This document shows positions 21,716-33,288 of a stretch of 64,000 nucleotides of DNA, one piece after another (the first letter of the stretch is position 1; each line of letters starts with the position of its first letter). The translations under genes were made by a program, and so were the position numbers. The stretch comes from Nyssa sinensis (taxonomy: Eukaryota; Streptophyta; Magnoliopsida; Cornales; Nyssaceae): assembly GCA_008638375.1 (NCBI GenBank), contig CM018033.1, forward strand, positions 13,433,763-13,497,762. The letters run 5' to 3'. The notes under the pieces were generated by a model. That model was not told the origin of the DNA, did no database searches, and saw only the letters and a program-made list of their open reading frames with translations.

Positions 21716-23001
21716 TAATTAACGAAAGAGGGAACCGAGAAGGTTTACCCATCAAATGAAACTTGAAGTGACTTAACAACTCAAGTGAATGTCATTAAAC
21801 ATATAGTTGACTCTCTTATAATTAATAATTAATAATCTCTAATAATTAATAATTTTTAATGATCAACTTGGTTTCATGGTGGATAATTAATAATTTTTTT
21901 TTTATGAATCGGTTAAAGGGTATCCTGAGTAAGCTTACGCGCACCAAACTAAGTTCCCCTCTCCGTGACAACCAGACCAACCCTTTAAGCTCTAGCTGCC
22001 AACAATCGGGTCAAAGGGAATTCAAACTCGAGACACTTGAATTTTAGGATAATTAATAATTCTATTACTTAATAATTAATATTTTTTCAAAAAAAATCTT
22101 TATAATATTATTTATTAGAGAGATAAAATAGTTCTATATATGTACTTATATATCTTATTTAAGACATATCTTGACAATTATATTTACTAATTTTACATAA
22201 TTGAAGTCAAAAATATTATTATTGAGAAAAATTATAACATTAGGAAACACAATTTGTTTACTTAAAATAAACATTAGTAGTTTTTATGTCATAAGTTGAG
22301 TATTATATGTATTTTTTTTATGAAAAATTAAAATGTCATTGAAAATTTGTATATAAAGTCTTAATTTTCTACTAAAAATCAGTTACATGTAAGAAAAACT
22401 TATTAGTTAACGAAAGTATGAGAAAAATTAATAATTAATAATTCTAATAATTGATAAATTTTTAATTTTTCATGTATATTAATTATAAGAAGGTTAACTT
22501 TACTCAATTCAACTTATTTTGAATGAAATGTATTAGATAAAAAGGAAAATAAAAGAAAAAGCGCATTTGTTTAACACCGCTAAAGATAGAAAAATGATTT
22601 AAATATGAGTAAATTACACTAACTTCCTCTTACATTTTTTGATAATTTCAAAGACTTTTCTTAAAGTTTTTGAAATGACATTGGATTTTCTCTACTTTTA
22701 CTGATAAATTACAAATACCTCCCCTCTAATCTTTTTTTTTTTAAATGATAAAAGTGTCCCTCGCATTTTTCTTTTTTTATTTTTTAAAATTTTGACCAAT
22801 TTTTTTTTTTTAATTTTTTTTTTTCAATAGGGAAAGTCTTACTATGTACCAATGATCTTTGGCTACAAGACAGAAGACCACCCATCCAATATCTTAGGCT
22901 AGACAATACATATTGTTCAATTAGGGGCGATTATATGCTAACAATGATTGATGTTGTTTCTCAATTGTCACACTTTATAATTTATCAAATTTTTTAAAAA
23001 A
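21716..23001. other. AT-rich intergenic sequence
   Basis: Repeated AATTAATAATT motifs between 21820 and 22080. The stretch 22610-22740 resembles a common plant dispersed repeat ('aaattac...acctcccctctaatc'). A frame at 21859-22047 is part of repeat sequence and is not supported as a gene. Confidence 0.5.
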
Positions 23002-23006
23002 GAGAT

Positions 23007-23556
23007 TGATGCTGCACTTTCTGATCAGTGGGGGCTCCGTTCCTCTTCGCCTGTTGAACACTCAAAGAAAGAGATCAGAGGGCCACTGGGTTAGCTCCGG
23101 CGGTAGCCACTTCGATGATAAAGTCAATAAACTGAATTGAAAGACTGTAATTGAAAGTAATTGAATGAGCATAAAACTAAAAGCGCATCTTAGGGCTTTA
23201 TTTATAGGCTGCGGATCTCCTAAGTTGATTAGGATTTGGAGCCGTGAAAGTAGGGATTTGATCATTAGAGAGTGGTAGTTACCATATTGAACACTGCACT
23301 TGAACGGCAATTTCCTTGTTAAATACTGTTTCCTTATCCTTAGCTCGGTAGGGTGCTGAAGGCAGCAATAAGCTCAGAACCTTCTTGTGAGTGTTCATGG
23401 TGCCTTCCGAGCTTGAGGTGAATCTGAGGGTTGCATGGGCTTCCAATCTATAAGCTCTGAAGGCCATATGTTTAAACCTGCTCTAGACGGATGAACTTTG
23501 GCTGTTCTGTAGACACGTGTCATGTGGAGATTGGTTTGTCACTTTATGGCATATCG
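23007..23556 (-). repeat. G2 LTR (left)
   Basis: 550 bp, starts TGATGCTGCAC, ends GGCATATCG. The polypurine tract (minus strand, GGGGGGGAGTAGC) abuts it at 23557-23570. Confidence 0.92.
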
Positions 23557-23763
23557 GCTACTCCCCCCCTCTCGAGCCTTAGTTTAGCAATACGCATAAC
23601 TAGGGCTAAAGGTTTCCGTAATGTCATGCATCTTGTCTTTCCGTTTCCCTAGACAACCGTTGATGTGGCATTTATTGCGCAGGCCGTCATTTGGGCTTTC
23701 AAGGCCATCATTGGCCTCAACCGCTGTGATGGTTCAACTGGTTGGCCCTCCACTTCTGTGGAC

Positions 23764-23773
23764 CTATAAAAAG
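23764..23773 (+). promoter_or_regulatory. Candidate TATA box of the G2 antisense gene
   Basis: CTATAAAAAG, about 235 bases before the antisense ATG at 23999. The upstream stretch 23640-23760 is recognisably related to 6430-6610 in G1. Confidence 0.55.
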
Positions 23774-24110
23774 GGGGGAAGGGATACATGTACGCCCTTC
23801 CCTTCATCATTTTCTCCATTTCAAAAGTTTTCTCTGCCGTCAAGTTAGAGTGACCAGAAAGCTCAAAGAGATCAACGTTGTTTGAAGCTCCCTCCTCCGG
23901 TCGTGCTTTAGGTTCAATTCATCTCTTCCCCTCTCATTTTCCTTTCCATTTACTTCTTGTTCTTCTTCCCTTTCTGTTTCTTCTTCTTATTATTTGCAAT
24001 GTCGGTCTCCACTGCTTCTTCCGGTATTGGTGATGGCACAAGAAACTCCTCAAAGATGACTGTGCCATCCCAAGTTAATATTTTAGGTAGTAATTCTTCC
24101 GGTGGTGCCA

Positions 24111-26880
24111 TGTAAAGATCTAAAAAACCAGGACGAATTTTTCATTTTTGCCGGTAGGACACTATTCATGCATTGTTTACCGGTAGGGCGTTATACATGC
24201 ATCATTTAGGCATAAATCATATTTAGGAGCATAATTTGAGTATGTCATAGAAGAGAAATATGTTTAGAATGTTAAAATACACCTCTTGTAAAAATTTAGT
24301 CCTAATTAGAAACTGTTTCAAAAATGGACCATAAAGGGCATCCCAAGTGGCCCGGGTGGACCCGGCCGTAAGAGAAAATAAAGTTTTTGGAAAATTTTTA
24401 TTTAAAATAATTTTAAGAACTTTGGCTAAATCAGAATGTCAAATTGAGGCGTTTCGGGATGAGTTGTAGTGTAACGGGGTCTCGAACTCATTAAGAGCAA
24501 AAGGGTCCTTTTGCCCCTTGACCCCTTTACTATAAATAGGACCCCTTAGTGTCAATATTACAGAATTTGGTCTGGGAAAAGCACAGGAGCTCGTTCATGG
24601 AGAGAAAAGTGAAGAAAACCTAGGGTTTTCCAATTTTCAAGCCTCCAAAACTCTTCTCTAGGCTAGGATTCTCACAAGGCTCCCTTCTAAAAAGTTGTTC
24701 CCCATGTCAAGGGCTACATTCTCACCAATTGATTTAGTTGCACAGCGAGCACAACTCCCTAAGGTTGAGAAAAACTTTTTGAGGTATGATATTTTACTAA
24801 GTAAAGAATAGAGTTGAGTTTCCTTGCATTTTTATGAGTTGATTGAATGATTTGTATATTTACTTGTTGTTAGAAAGTCACTTAGGGTGTAGTTACTTTG
24901 GAAACCTATAGTTGGTAGTTTGTGTACTTGTGTGTTCTTTGAGAATTTGTCAAAGTGATGAACATGTAACTTGGATATATGTTTAATTCATTGCATTGTG
25001 GCTTATGTTCGTGTGGATGAAGTCTTATATTTTGAAAGATATGGTTGTTTAATGAATTGATGCTTTGTGTAATTATGTATTCTTTGAGAATTGGTAAGAT
25101 AGTGAACATGTGACATGAATGTATGTTTAATTAATTGTATTATAGCACATGTTCATATAGAAGAAGTTTTGTGGTTTGAAAGTTATAGTTTACTTTATGT
25201 ATGAGGCATGATTTAAGGTGTATCTCATGTATTTGAAAAAATGCCACATTGAGATTGCATAGAAAAATCAAGGCATCTTGGCATACATGAATCTTTGGAA
25301 ACATAGTGTGGGTTGAGTACAATGGTGCTATGCATTATGAAGGTGTAGATCCTATGGTGAAAAACCCAAAATTGGCCATGGTACTGGCAATCCAATGGGG
25401 ACGGACCGTGAAGCGAGATATACGATTGGTACTTGCGTTCCAATGGGGAAGGGCCGTGAAGCGAAACATGGGTGTGGCATAGAGTTGCATGAGTGTGTCA
25501 TGCATATCGTCATTGCATAGCATTGAGGGATTGGAGGGTTATAACTTATAAATGTACATTTGCATATGCCACGCCTTAACTTTGTTCTTTACATTAGCAT
25601 CATGTCATACTAGCGGTTATGCTGACCCTTTATGGGATATCATATTACAGATGAAGCTCCCGCTACTTGAGACTTGATGAAGTCTTAAAGGATGGAGGGG
25701 AAGTGGACTATGAAGGACATTTGGCCCTTGGGGCATATTTTTGTATGTATGAGGGCATAAGCCCTAAGACATGTGTATCTACTTGTAGAAATCTTGTATA
25801 TCATAAAAACAATGGGCAAGACCTTAAAATTGTAATGAGCATGAGGTCGTGATGTTTTAAATTTTAAGTATATGTATATGTATGGAGGATTGTATATTTT
25901 AAATGAAGTATAAATGTTTATTTGAATTAAAAGATGTATTGTGGTAGCTAGGTGGAGAAATGATGGATTGTGTTGTGAAATATTAGGTGGAAAAGGCTTA
26001 GGAAATAAAGGAAACCATGTTAAAATTTTGTGAAATTAAAAGAGTTGTTAGGTGTGTAAAACACCCTATAAATAGGTGGGAAAAGTGCCAAAAATGGGGC
26101 GTTAAAAACCTTGAGGAAATAGTCTAAAAATGGGGAAAAAAAATAGCTTGAAACACTTTGGGGAAAAAAATTAAGAAAACAGAGAAAATCTGCTGCAGAA
26201 ATAGAGAAATTCAGCTGCAGTCGCTATAGTAAACCTGCAGGAAAATAGCCTAATCAGACCAACCCCTGCCGCGCGCGCTCGTGCACTTGCCAGCCTGCCC
26301 TCGTGCGCGCGTGCATGCTCGCCCACGCCCTGCCAGCCTATTGCCTTGCCCCCCATGTGCACCAGCCTGACAACCCCTTGACACCAACCTTTGGTCACCT
26401 TTTTAAGCCATGTTTGGCCACCCTATTAGGCCATGTTTGGCCACCCTTTTGGGACATGTTTGACCACCTTATTGGGCCATGTTTGGCCACTCTTATGGGC
26501 CATGTTTGGCCACTTCCTTAGACAAATTTTAGTAGACTTTTTGACCTATTCTTGACCTATGTCTTAGGACATTTGGGACCCATTTGGGCCATTGTTCCAA
26601 GGAATATTTAGAGACATTTTGGGGCTATCTTAGAGGCCATACTTGAACATGACTTAGACTAATTGTGACTATTAGTTGGAGACGATATTTGATTGGCAAT
26701 TGAAACCTATTTTGGGTAAGTTTAGTAGTAATTTTTCATTCTTAAATTGGGGGAAACATGGGAAAATAAACGTGTAAAAATAAACGTGTAATCAACTAAA
26801 TCCATCTTAATGGCCTTTCATATATTTTTCTTATTTCATTTCACTCACTCCCCGAGTTTATGAGAATTCGGGGCGTGACA
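24111..26880 (-). mobile_element. Solo LTR B of the long-LTR family (2770 bp)
   Basis: On the minus strand it begins TGTCACGCCCCGAATTCTC (26880) and ends AGATCTTTACA (24111). The block around 25330-25450 is homologous to 7868-7970 of copy A. No coding domain inside. Short direct repeats of 'ggccatgtttggccaccc' type occur at 26400-26515 (5-6 units of about 30 bases). Confidence 0.85.
26398..26516. repeat. Short tandem repeat, about 30-bp unit
   Basis: Five units of 'GCCATGTTTGGCCACC' plus a variable 'CTTATTGG' part, within solo LTR B. Confidence 0.8.
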
Positions 26881-28697
26881 TACTAGAAATATGTCAGTAA
26901 GGTCCCTCTCTAGCCCCGGAGTTAGGATCGTAAATGCATTTATCGAACCTAGGAACAGAGAAGGGGAGGCCTCTAGTAGGCTTTCCCAAATAGAGGAAGG
27001 ACAAAGCACCGTAACTCCGACCATGTTAGATGGTCTGAGGACGTCTTTCAATTTCCCAAAAAATATCACCTGTAGGGCTCCTAGTTCCATAGATCACCCC
27101 TCTGATGTTCGTGCGGGTGAGATTTGTGTCATCTCGCATGGTTCAAGATGGGGTTGAGACTCCCTCTTCCACTTCTAGTTAGACAATTCTTTACTTGGTT
27201 TAACATCTGCCCTACCGACCTCAACCTCAATAGTTGGAGGCACTTGTTAAGGTTTATAGTGTTAGGCCATCAGACCAGTGTCGAGGTAACCCTTGACTTG
27301 ATCCATAGCAATATGGATCTAAAATACATGAGGTCGAAAGGCCTCTTTTATATGTCTTTTGATAAAGGGTTCAGACCCCTCTCTTTAATGCCAACTTCCA
27401 ACAAAACTTAGAAAAAGTGGTACTTCGTAGGAGGAGGAGGATGGGAGACGGAGGACTTCCAAGATCAGATCTTGACATTTCCCTAGACTACCAGGATTAA
27501 GGGTGAGACCCCCCTCTTGAACATATGTTTGTTTTGTTGTATATTTTTATTTCTTGACTAATCCTTGTGTTTATGACCTTTGTGCAGATAAAAGTGCTTG
27601 AAAGAAGTCAATCTTTATAGTTGATCTTCATGACAAGTACCATCAGCTCCTTCAAACTAGCAACACAGTGCACACTGCCATCCTTAAGCCCGAAAATCTT
27701 ATGGCCGCTGAAAAAATCCGATCAAAAAACTTGAAGAAATCCCTACTGACCAAGTGGGCTCCAGGGAAGAAGAAAGTGGGGGAAACCTCTTCCCCTATTG
27801 ATCCTCCTCAAGTGAAGAGGAGTAAGCTTCTCTCCAACCCCCCTGTCCAGGTTCTGGCTAAAAAAGGGGTTGTCATTGCTGAGCCTGCCCCCCCTCCAGC
27901 CCCTAAAGTCCCGAACAAGCAAAAGGGGAAGGGGAAGGCAGATGTTGATCCTTCCCAAATGCCCAATGGCTATTTGGTCGCGAAGTAGGCTTAGATGAAT
28001 TATAGGTTGTTGGCCCCCAGAGATACAAGGGGCAGAAGGCAAAGAAGACTATCACAAAGTTGATGGCTCTCCAACTGAAGGTAACTCCCGCACTTTCTTC
28101 ATTCTCTTCTTTTTGCGTTTTGTTACCTTAATTGTCCTTACTTGCTTGTTTTGTGTTTTGCAGATCATGCATGGCCTTGTTGCCCTCATGGATTCGACAG
28201 TAGACCCGGAGGTGATCGATAACCTTCAAGATGAGCTAGATGAGGCCAAGCTTCAGTTGGGGACGACTTAGTCCAATGCTTCTGTTGCAAAAGAGAAGCT
28301 GAATGAGGCAACGAACTCTCTTTCAATCATGGAGTCTGAGAGGGATTCCCTTGCTCAAAAGTTGGAGGAGCTTCAGAAGAAGTTCGATGACTTCCAAGTT
28401 GCCTCCGCCCAAAAGATCAAGGACACCATCGAATCTGCCAAGGCTCAGACTGAAGCAGAAATGAAGGTTGAGGTCGAGGAGATGGGTGAGGAGCTTATGA
28501 AGCATGGCTATAACACCTTCAAAGCCAAGCTCCTTGCAAAGTCCCCCAACTTCGATCTGACTGGGATTAATGATGTTAAGGTCCCTTTAGTTGAGGCCAG
28601 GGCTCAGAACGAGGGTGATGAAGGAGCCCCTTCTGAGTTTCCCCCAGTAGAAGTGCCTGCCCCAGCCGACCCTGAAATAGTAGCTTATAATTTTTGA

Positions 28698-29257
28698 GTG
28701 TACCACCTTTTTTTTGTTGAACTGATGTACTTTTGTTATATATCAAAGAAAATTGACTTTTTCTGAACTCTTGTGTCTTTTTATACTTTGGAGCACTTTT
28801 GTGAATTGTCTCTTCAAAGTAGCTATACTTATAGATTTTGAAAACTATTGTGGACGTTAATAATGTGCCAAGTAGACTTCAGCACTATTCCAACCCATCA
28901 CTACTCTGTAGTATAAGCTTGGGTTGCAGCCCTTCAAACTTTAATTTCATTAAGCAAGAACGTTTAGGAATTGAATATACTTCGGATCTCCCCTTCAATC
29001 TTTCAAATGAGCATGAGCCGAATAATATCTTTCGAGTAAAGAAACTTGTAATTAATCAATCACGGTAATTGAACAAATCTCTCATAATCAGAACTTCTGT
29101 CACCAGGACTGATAATAACTGAACAGAAAAACTTTTAATGATAATAAAACCAGAATTGGTAATGATTGAACAAAAATACTTGTAATTGTAAAGTAAAGTA
29201 ATTGAACAAGTTTTCTATCTTCCACACTGGAAGTAAGCGAGAAGGTTGAAGAGTTGT
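28698..29257. other. Spacer between the G2 antisense gene and tandem array
   Basis: No gene. The T-rich stretch directly after the stop may hold the antisense poly(A) site. The second antisense unit of G1 is absent here. Confidence 0.5.
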
Positions 29258-29818
29258 AGACATTCATGCATGGAGATGGACTAGACCTATAACTCTTGCA
29301 CAAGTTGCAAAGTTTTTAGGGGTCTGTTCATTGAGAGGGGTCAAACCTATAACTCTTGCATAGGCTGCAAGGTTTTTAGGGGTCTGAACATTAAGATGGA
29401 CTAGACCTATAACTTTTGCATAGGCTGCAAGGTTTTTAGGGGTCTGTTCATTGAGACGGGTCTGACCTATAACTCTTGCACAGGCTGAAAGGTTTTTAAG
29501 GGTCTGAACATTGAGATGGACCAAACCTATAACTCTTGCACAAGCTGCAAGGTTTTTAGGGGGTTTGTTCATTGAGAGGGGTCAGACCTATAACTCTTTC
29601 ACAGGCTGCAAGGTTTTTAGGGGTCTGAACATTGAGATGGACCAAACCTATAACTTTTGCACAGGCTGAAAGGTTTTTAGGGGTTTGAACATTGAGATGG
29701 ACCAGACCTATAAGTCTTGCACAGGCTGCAACGTTTTTAGGGTTCTGAATATTAAAATGGACCAGACCTATAACTCTTGCATAGGCTGTAAGGTTTTTAG
29801 GGGTCTGTTCATTAAGAT
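29258..29818. repeat. G2 dimeric tandem array (60-bp unit, alternating types)
   Basis: About nine 60-base units with 'ACCTATAACTCTTGCA' and 'GGCTGCAAGGTTTTTAGGGG'. Two unit types alternate (one with GAGATGGACCA, one with GAGAGGGGTCA). Because the unit is a multiple of three, five units stay open on the minus strand as a 20-residue repeat (ARVIGLVHLNVQTPKNLAA type). The position matches the array of G1 but the unit sequence differs. Confidence 0.9.
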
Positions 29819-29885
29819 GAGAACACTTGGTGGTGATAAAGAAAGAAAATCTTTATTGATAATATTTTCGCAAGTGTTCTACATT

Positions 29886-30989
29886 CTATGGCATGGGTAC
29901 AGGTTTCCCAGTAATGTCTTCTAACCAGTATGTGGTAGGTCTGACAATTTTTGTTACTCTATATGGGCCTTCCCAATTGGGTGACAGCTTCCCCATGGTA
30001 GGATTTTTAGTGTTTGGGAACACTCTTCTTAGGACAAAATCTCCAACCTGGAAATTGAGGGGCTTTATCCGTTGTTTGGAACTATTGGCCATTTTGTGTT
30101 GGTATACCTCCATCTTGATTTTGGCTTGATAATGCTTTTCTTCTAATAGGTCCAAGTTCTCTGAAAGATGCTGATCATTGGTCCCTTGGTCGAAAGCTTC
30201 CATCTTTAAGGTCGGCATACCAATTTCAACAAGAATTACTGCTTCCGTGCCATAGGTAAGTGAGAATGGGGTCTCAGAGGTTGGTATTCTTCTTGTGGTT
30301 CTGTAAGCCCAGAGCACACTAGGAAGTTCTTCAACCCATCTTCCTTTGGCCTCTTCCAACCTCTTATTTAGGGTATCAAGAATTGTTCAGTTGGTGATTT
30401 CTGTTTGCCCGTTGGCTTGGGGGTGCCCTAGTGAGGTGAAATGGTGACTAATGCTTAAACCTTCACAAAATTTCTTGAAAAATTTACCAGTGAGTTGCAT
30501 ACCATTATCAAAGATGATGACACAAGTTATGCCGAATCGGCAGACTATGTTTCTCTATGTGAAGCTTTTTACCTCTACTTCCGTGATGTGAGTTAGGGGC
30601 TCGGCCTCCGCCCATTTAAAGAAATAATCAATGGCAACCAGAAAGTATCTTCTATTCGGAGTGGCCTTCGGTAGTGGCCCTACAATGTCCATTCCCCACT
30701 GAGTGAAGGGCCATGATCTGGCGATAGGAATGAGCTCATGGTGGGGCTGGTGCTGGTATGGAGCAAATCGTTGGCATTTGTTACATTTCTAGATGTACTC
30801 ATTGGCCTGCTTCAACATGCTAGGCCAATAGTAGCCCTGTGTTAAAGCTCTGTAGGCTATGGTTCTACCCCCATTATGGTTGCCGCAAACTCTCTTGTGT
30901 ATTTCAGCTAGAACATATTGAGATTCTTCTAGGGTCAGGCACTGCAACAAGGGTTGAGAGTAGGATCTACGATAAAGCTTCCCATTCAA
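29886..30989 (-). pseudogene. G2 integrase, degraded
   Basis: The zinc-binding segment lies at 30989-30789 (HKRVCGNHNGGRTIAYRAL), the core between with stops, and the C-terminal part at 30359-29886 (FQVGDFVLRRVFPNTKNP, LSPNWEGPYRV). The core frame is broken near 30370-30390 and 30790. Confidence 0.85.
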
Positions 30990-31118
30990 GACCAGGTACC
31001 GAGCTGCCCTAATTCAAATTCTTCGGGCCATGTTTTTGTCTTTTGGGAGCAATCCTCCTTCTAGGTATTGGAGGATGGGAGTTATCCAATTTTGAGTCTG
31101 TTGGAAAACCTGGGCAGT

Positions 31119-31960
31119 CTAAACCTCTTCAATGCTTGGTCTTAGCTGGTGGGAGATCTTCAGAGTGGAATCTCCTTCTAGCTTGATATGAGAAGCCATG
31201 TTTACCAAGGCATCGGCCTTGGAGCTCTGACTTCTTTCGATTTTTTGGATAGTGAATTCATGAAAGGAGCACTTCAGTAAATTCACCAGCTCTGAATACC
31301 GGAGCATTCTGTCATCTTTGATGGAAAATTCTCCCAGAACTTGGCTTACCTCTAATTAGGAGTCAAAGAACACTTTGAGGTTTTGGGCATCGCATTCCAT
31401 AGCTAGCTTCATCTCATAGACAAGGGCTTCATACTTGGCTTCATTGTTGGAAGCTCTAAATCCTAAGTGTACTGCCCTTTCAGCTACAAGCCCCTCAGGG
31501 GATCGTAATACTAAGTCGACGCCAGAACCTCGATCTGTGGATGATCCGTTAGTGTAGAGCTTCCATGTAGCAGAATTCTTACTAAGTTGTGCCTTATCGT
31601 GCAGTGCTGGGTTAAACTTGGCAACAAAATTTGCTAATGCTTGCCCTTTAATGGAGGTTCGTGGAATGTAGGATATGTCAAATTCCCCTAATTCCACAGA
31701 CCATTTGACCAATCGCCCTGAGACTTCAGGCTTTCGTAGCACTGACTTCAGCGGATAGGCGGTTGGGATATCAATGAGATGCGCTTAAAAGTAAGGTCGA
31801 AGCTTCCAAGCAGAGATTATTAGAGCAAAGGCCAGCTTCTCAATCTCGGGATACCTTTTCTCTACGTCCAGCAGTGCCCTGCTTACATAGAATATGGGTT
31901 TCTGGACTCCCCTGTCCTAACTGACCAGTACATAACTGATGGCGTTTTTAGAGACTGTAA
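31119..31960 (-). pseudogene. G2 RNase H and aRNH, degraded
   Basis: 31742-31356 holds KWSVELGEFDISYIPR and the aRNH start, where the first ligand position reads YTNGSS instead of YIDGSS, so an aspartate is lost. 31307-31119 holds the C-terminal part. Stops interrupt the ordinary RNase H upstream. Confidence 0.82.
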
Positions 31961-32243
31961 GATAAAGGAGTAGTTTCTCCCCTAGGATTAGCTTTGATAA
32001 AAGCTTAGGGGAAGCCAGGTACTTCTTCAGTTCTTAAAAGGCCTTTTCACATTCTTCAGACCATTGCAATGCTCTGTTTCCCTTTAGGGCTTTAAAGAAC
32101 GGTAGGCAACGATTAGTAGATTTTGAGATGAATCGATTCAGAGCCACAACTCTCCTATTTAGAGCCTGAATGTCTTTCTTAGTCTTCGGTGATCCTAGCT
32201 TAATCAAGGCTTTAATCTGAGTAGGGTCTGCTTCAATACCTCT

Positions 32244-33240
32244 CTAGGAAACAAGATAACCCAAGAACTTTCCCTTGGTTACACCAAATGTGCATTTCAA
32301 GGGATTCAGTTTCATTCTGTGTCGCTTCAGGATGTCAAACGTCTGATTTAAGTGCTGAAAGTAGCTGCTCTTCCGTAGGCTTTTGACCAGCATGTCATCT
32401 ATGTAAACTTCCATTGTACGACCGATCAGAGGACTGAACATCTTGTTGACCAGACGTTGATATGTTGCTCCTGCATTTTTTAGATCGAACGACATCACTC
32501 TATAGCAATAGAGACCTCGTTCGGTTATGAAAGTTATTTTTTCCTGGTCTGGAAGGTACATCTGGATCTGGTTGTATCCAAAGTAGGTGTCCATGAAGCT
32601 CATGAGTTTGTGTCCTACTATTGCATCAACTAGCTGGTCAATCCTTGGGAGAGGAAAGCTATATTTGGGGCAGGCTTTGTTGAGGTCTGTGTAGTGGACA
32701 CAAACTCTTCACTTTTTATTTTTCTTCTTAACCAGAACAGTATTGGCAAGCCATTCTAGATAGAATACCTCTCTTATCATCTTAGCATTCGAAAACCTTC
32801 GTACTTCTTCATTAATGATCTGGTGTCACTCTAGAGCGAGCATCTTCCTCTTCTATCTTACCGGAGGGTAGTCAGGATCTGTCATTAACTTGTGGGTGAT
32901 GAGGTCTGGATCTATCCCCTTCATATCTTTAGTTTTCCAGGTAAACACTGAGAGGTTGCTCTTTAGGAATTCTACCATCTCTTCTTGCTCGGATGGTGTC
33001 AGGTCTGGACCGATTTGCAAGTATTACCCTTGTTCTTTAGAGCTAACTAGCACCTTGTTAGGGTCCCCTACGGGCTTCGCCTTACTGTCCCTTCCTCTAG
33101 GGCTTAGAGGTTCATCAATTCTGGATGGGCAGTCTTCTATCTCATGATGGTGGGAAAGGTCTGGGTCCCTACCTTCATAAGAGTGTAGTAATTGCTATTT
33201 GGGGGCCCTCTCCTTGAGCGTGAGAACGTGACAATCTCGG
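32244..33240 (-). pseudogene. G2 reverse transcriptase, degraded
   Basis: 32603-32244 has YCYRVMSFDLKNAGATYQRL and VYIDDMLVKSL (YxDD box kept). The expected MPFGL is changed to MSFDL. Upstream parts are broken by stops. Confidence 0.85.
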
Positions 33241-33288
33241 GCGGTTGACTGGCATCCTTTGATAGAATGGACCGCATTGTTGTGTACA

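Larger units (their letters stand above)
24106..26885. repeat. Imperfect 5-bp duplication (TGCCA / TACTA) flanking solo LTR B
   Basis: tgcca at 24106-24110 and tacta at 26881-26885 differ by two transitions. The boundary is supported independently by the restored reading frame of the antisense gene. Confidence 0.65.
23999..28697 (+). pseudogene. G2 antisense gene (aORF), spliced, split by solo LTR B
   Basis: Coding blocks are 23999-24110 continuing at 26886-27502, then 27588-28080, then 28164-28697. It starts MSVSTASSGIGDGTRNSS. Excising solo LTR B with one duplication copy gives an in-frame join (GGA then RNMSVRSLSSPG). The conserved domain is GLRLPLPLLVRQFFTWFNIC to MSFDKGFRPL; the C-terminal block is coiled coil. 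Introns are 27503-27587 (phase 1) and 28081-28163 (phase 0), placed exactly as in G1. Stops include NKT* near 27410, SA* near 27600, two TAGs near 27988 and one near 28270; several are single transitions from Trp or Gln codons. Function unknown. Confidence 0.72.

Noticed and set aside
24101..26890. Reading copy B as two separate elements because its flanks differ
   Set aside because: The flanks differ only by two transitions, and removing the segment restores the antisense frame, so one insertion is enough.
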